Below are positions 63,805-64,000 of a stretch of 64,000 nt of DNA, in pieces. Source of the DNA: DAOUJW01 sp034422115 (lineage in GTDB: Bacteria; Chloroflexota; Dehalococcoidia; Lucifugimonadales; UBA2985); contig DAOUJW010000005.1 in the NCBI GenBank assembly GCA_034422115.1, positions 124,001-188,000 on the forward strand, given 5' to 3'. The notes below the pieces were generated by a model, which saw only the letters and a program-made list of their open reading frames with translations, was not told the DNA's origin and ran no database searches. Positions within the stretch are counted from its first letter, which is position 1. The number at the start of each line of letters is the position of its first letter. A program made the position numbers and the translations under genes.

Positions 63805-63960
63805 CACTTAAGGAGACCTTCGCGCAACTTGCACAATAGCGTCATTTTATGTCATTCCAAGCGAAGCGAGGAATCTGGAGTCTTCTATAAGAGACAGCGT
63901 AGCCTTGCAATCAGACTCTTTAGATTCCTCACTTCGCTGCGCTACGTTCGGAATGACAGT
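63805..63960. repeat. Palindromic element, third GTCATTC copy
   Basis: Left arm 63851-63876 (GTCATTCCAAGCGAAGCGAG onward) and right arm 63922-63957 are inverted copies. The intervening segment CGTAGCCTTGCAATCAGACT and TTTAGATTC matches the core of the 10-kb element, and GGAGACCTTCGCGCAA upstream matches its flank. No gene is seen from 63711 to the window end. Confidence 0.7.
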
Positions 63961-64000
63961 GAAGCAAGCCTCTTTGAGCTAAGTCCCGCAATCATTCATC

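Overview
The window is 64 kb of GC-rich bacterial chromosome. It opens inside rpoB, followed by rpoC and a tRNA-Val. The RNA polymerase sequences, the many family III CoA-transferases, MaoC-type hydratases and acyl-CoA dehydrogenase, and the dispersed palindromic intergenic repeats suggest a Chloroflexota bacterium of the Dehalococcoidia/SAR202 kind. That assignment is inference from style, since there is no 16S gene here.

Layout. 1-7.8 kb: rpoB (5' end cut off by the window), rpoC and tRNA-Val(GAC). 7.8-15.3 kb: palindromic repeats, three small leftward genes, a Nudix hydrolase, two cation/proton antiporters (Kef/CPA2 type with CBS pair; NhaA), a VOC protein and a YdeI-like protein. 15.3-20.5 kb: leftward yraN and rnhB directly downstream of a type III restriction-modification pair whose Mod gene is split by a frameshift at an A7 tract. 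20.6-27.7 kb: two adjacent CoA-transferase genes, a small gene plus a PaREP1-like gene, and a MoxR-DUF58-DUF4129 operon. 27.7-35 kb: M20 peptidase, DUF7662 protein, alpha/beta hydrolase, cyclase-family hydrolase, a fused double CoA-transferase and an enoyl-CoA hydratase. 35-38.4 kb: a small accessory island holding a ParB-NucS-like fusion, a 35-residue membrane peptide, a membrane protein, an orphan Phd-type antitoxin, a decayed hicB copy and an intact hicBA pair. 38.4-48.5 kb: a second fused CoA-transferase, a HEPN-like Rx4H protein, a membrane-anchored molybdopterin oxidoreductase between direct repeats, a PBECR-like/DUF2283 pair, DinB, two tandem MaoC pairs and a PHP phosphoesterase. 48.6-64 kb: membrane proteins, two MFS transporters, PIG-L deacetylase, cupin, alpha/beta hydrolase, a third fused CoA-transferase, SelW-like protein, a PIN-like pair, acyl-CoA dehydrogenase, a lipoprotein with two redoxin domains and two in-frame UGA codons, DUF402 and a zinc alcohol dehydrogenase.

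How the genes fit together. Much of the window looks like uptake and CoA-dependent breakdown of organic acids: MFS import, CoA activation by family III transferases, dehydrogenation, hydration (MaoC, enoyl-CoA hydratase) and hydrolysis. The CoA-transferases always come as an unlike pair, either as two neighbouring genes or as one fused gene. By hand alignment only the second member of each pair keeps the catalytic Asp.

Most notable find: at 57966-59279 one frame runs through two UGA codons. Each sits at the active-site position of a redoxin domain, is followed by xxC, and has a small hairpin whose loop G lies 22 nt downstream. This reads as a lipoprotein with two selenocysteines.
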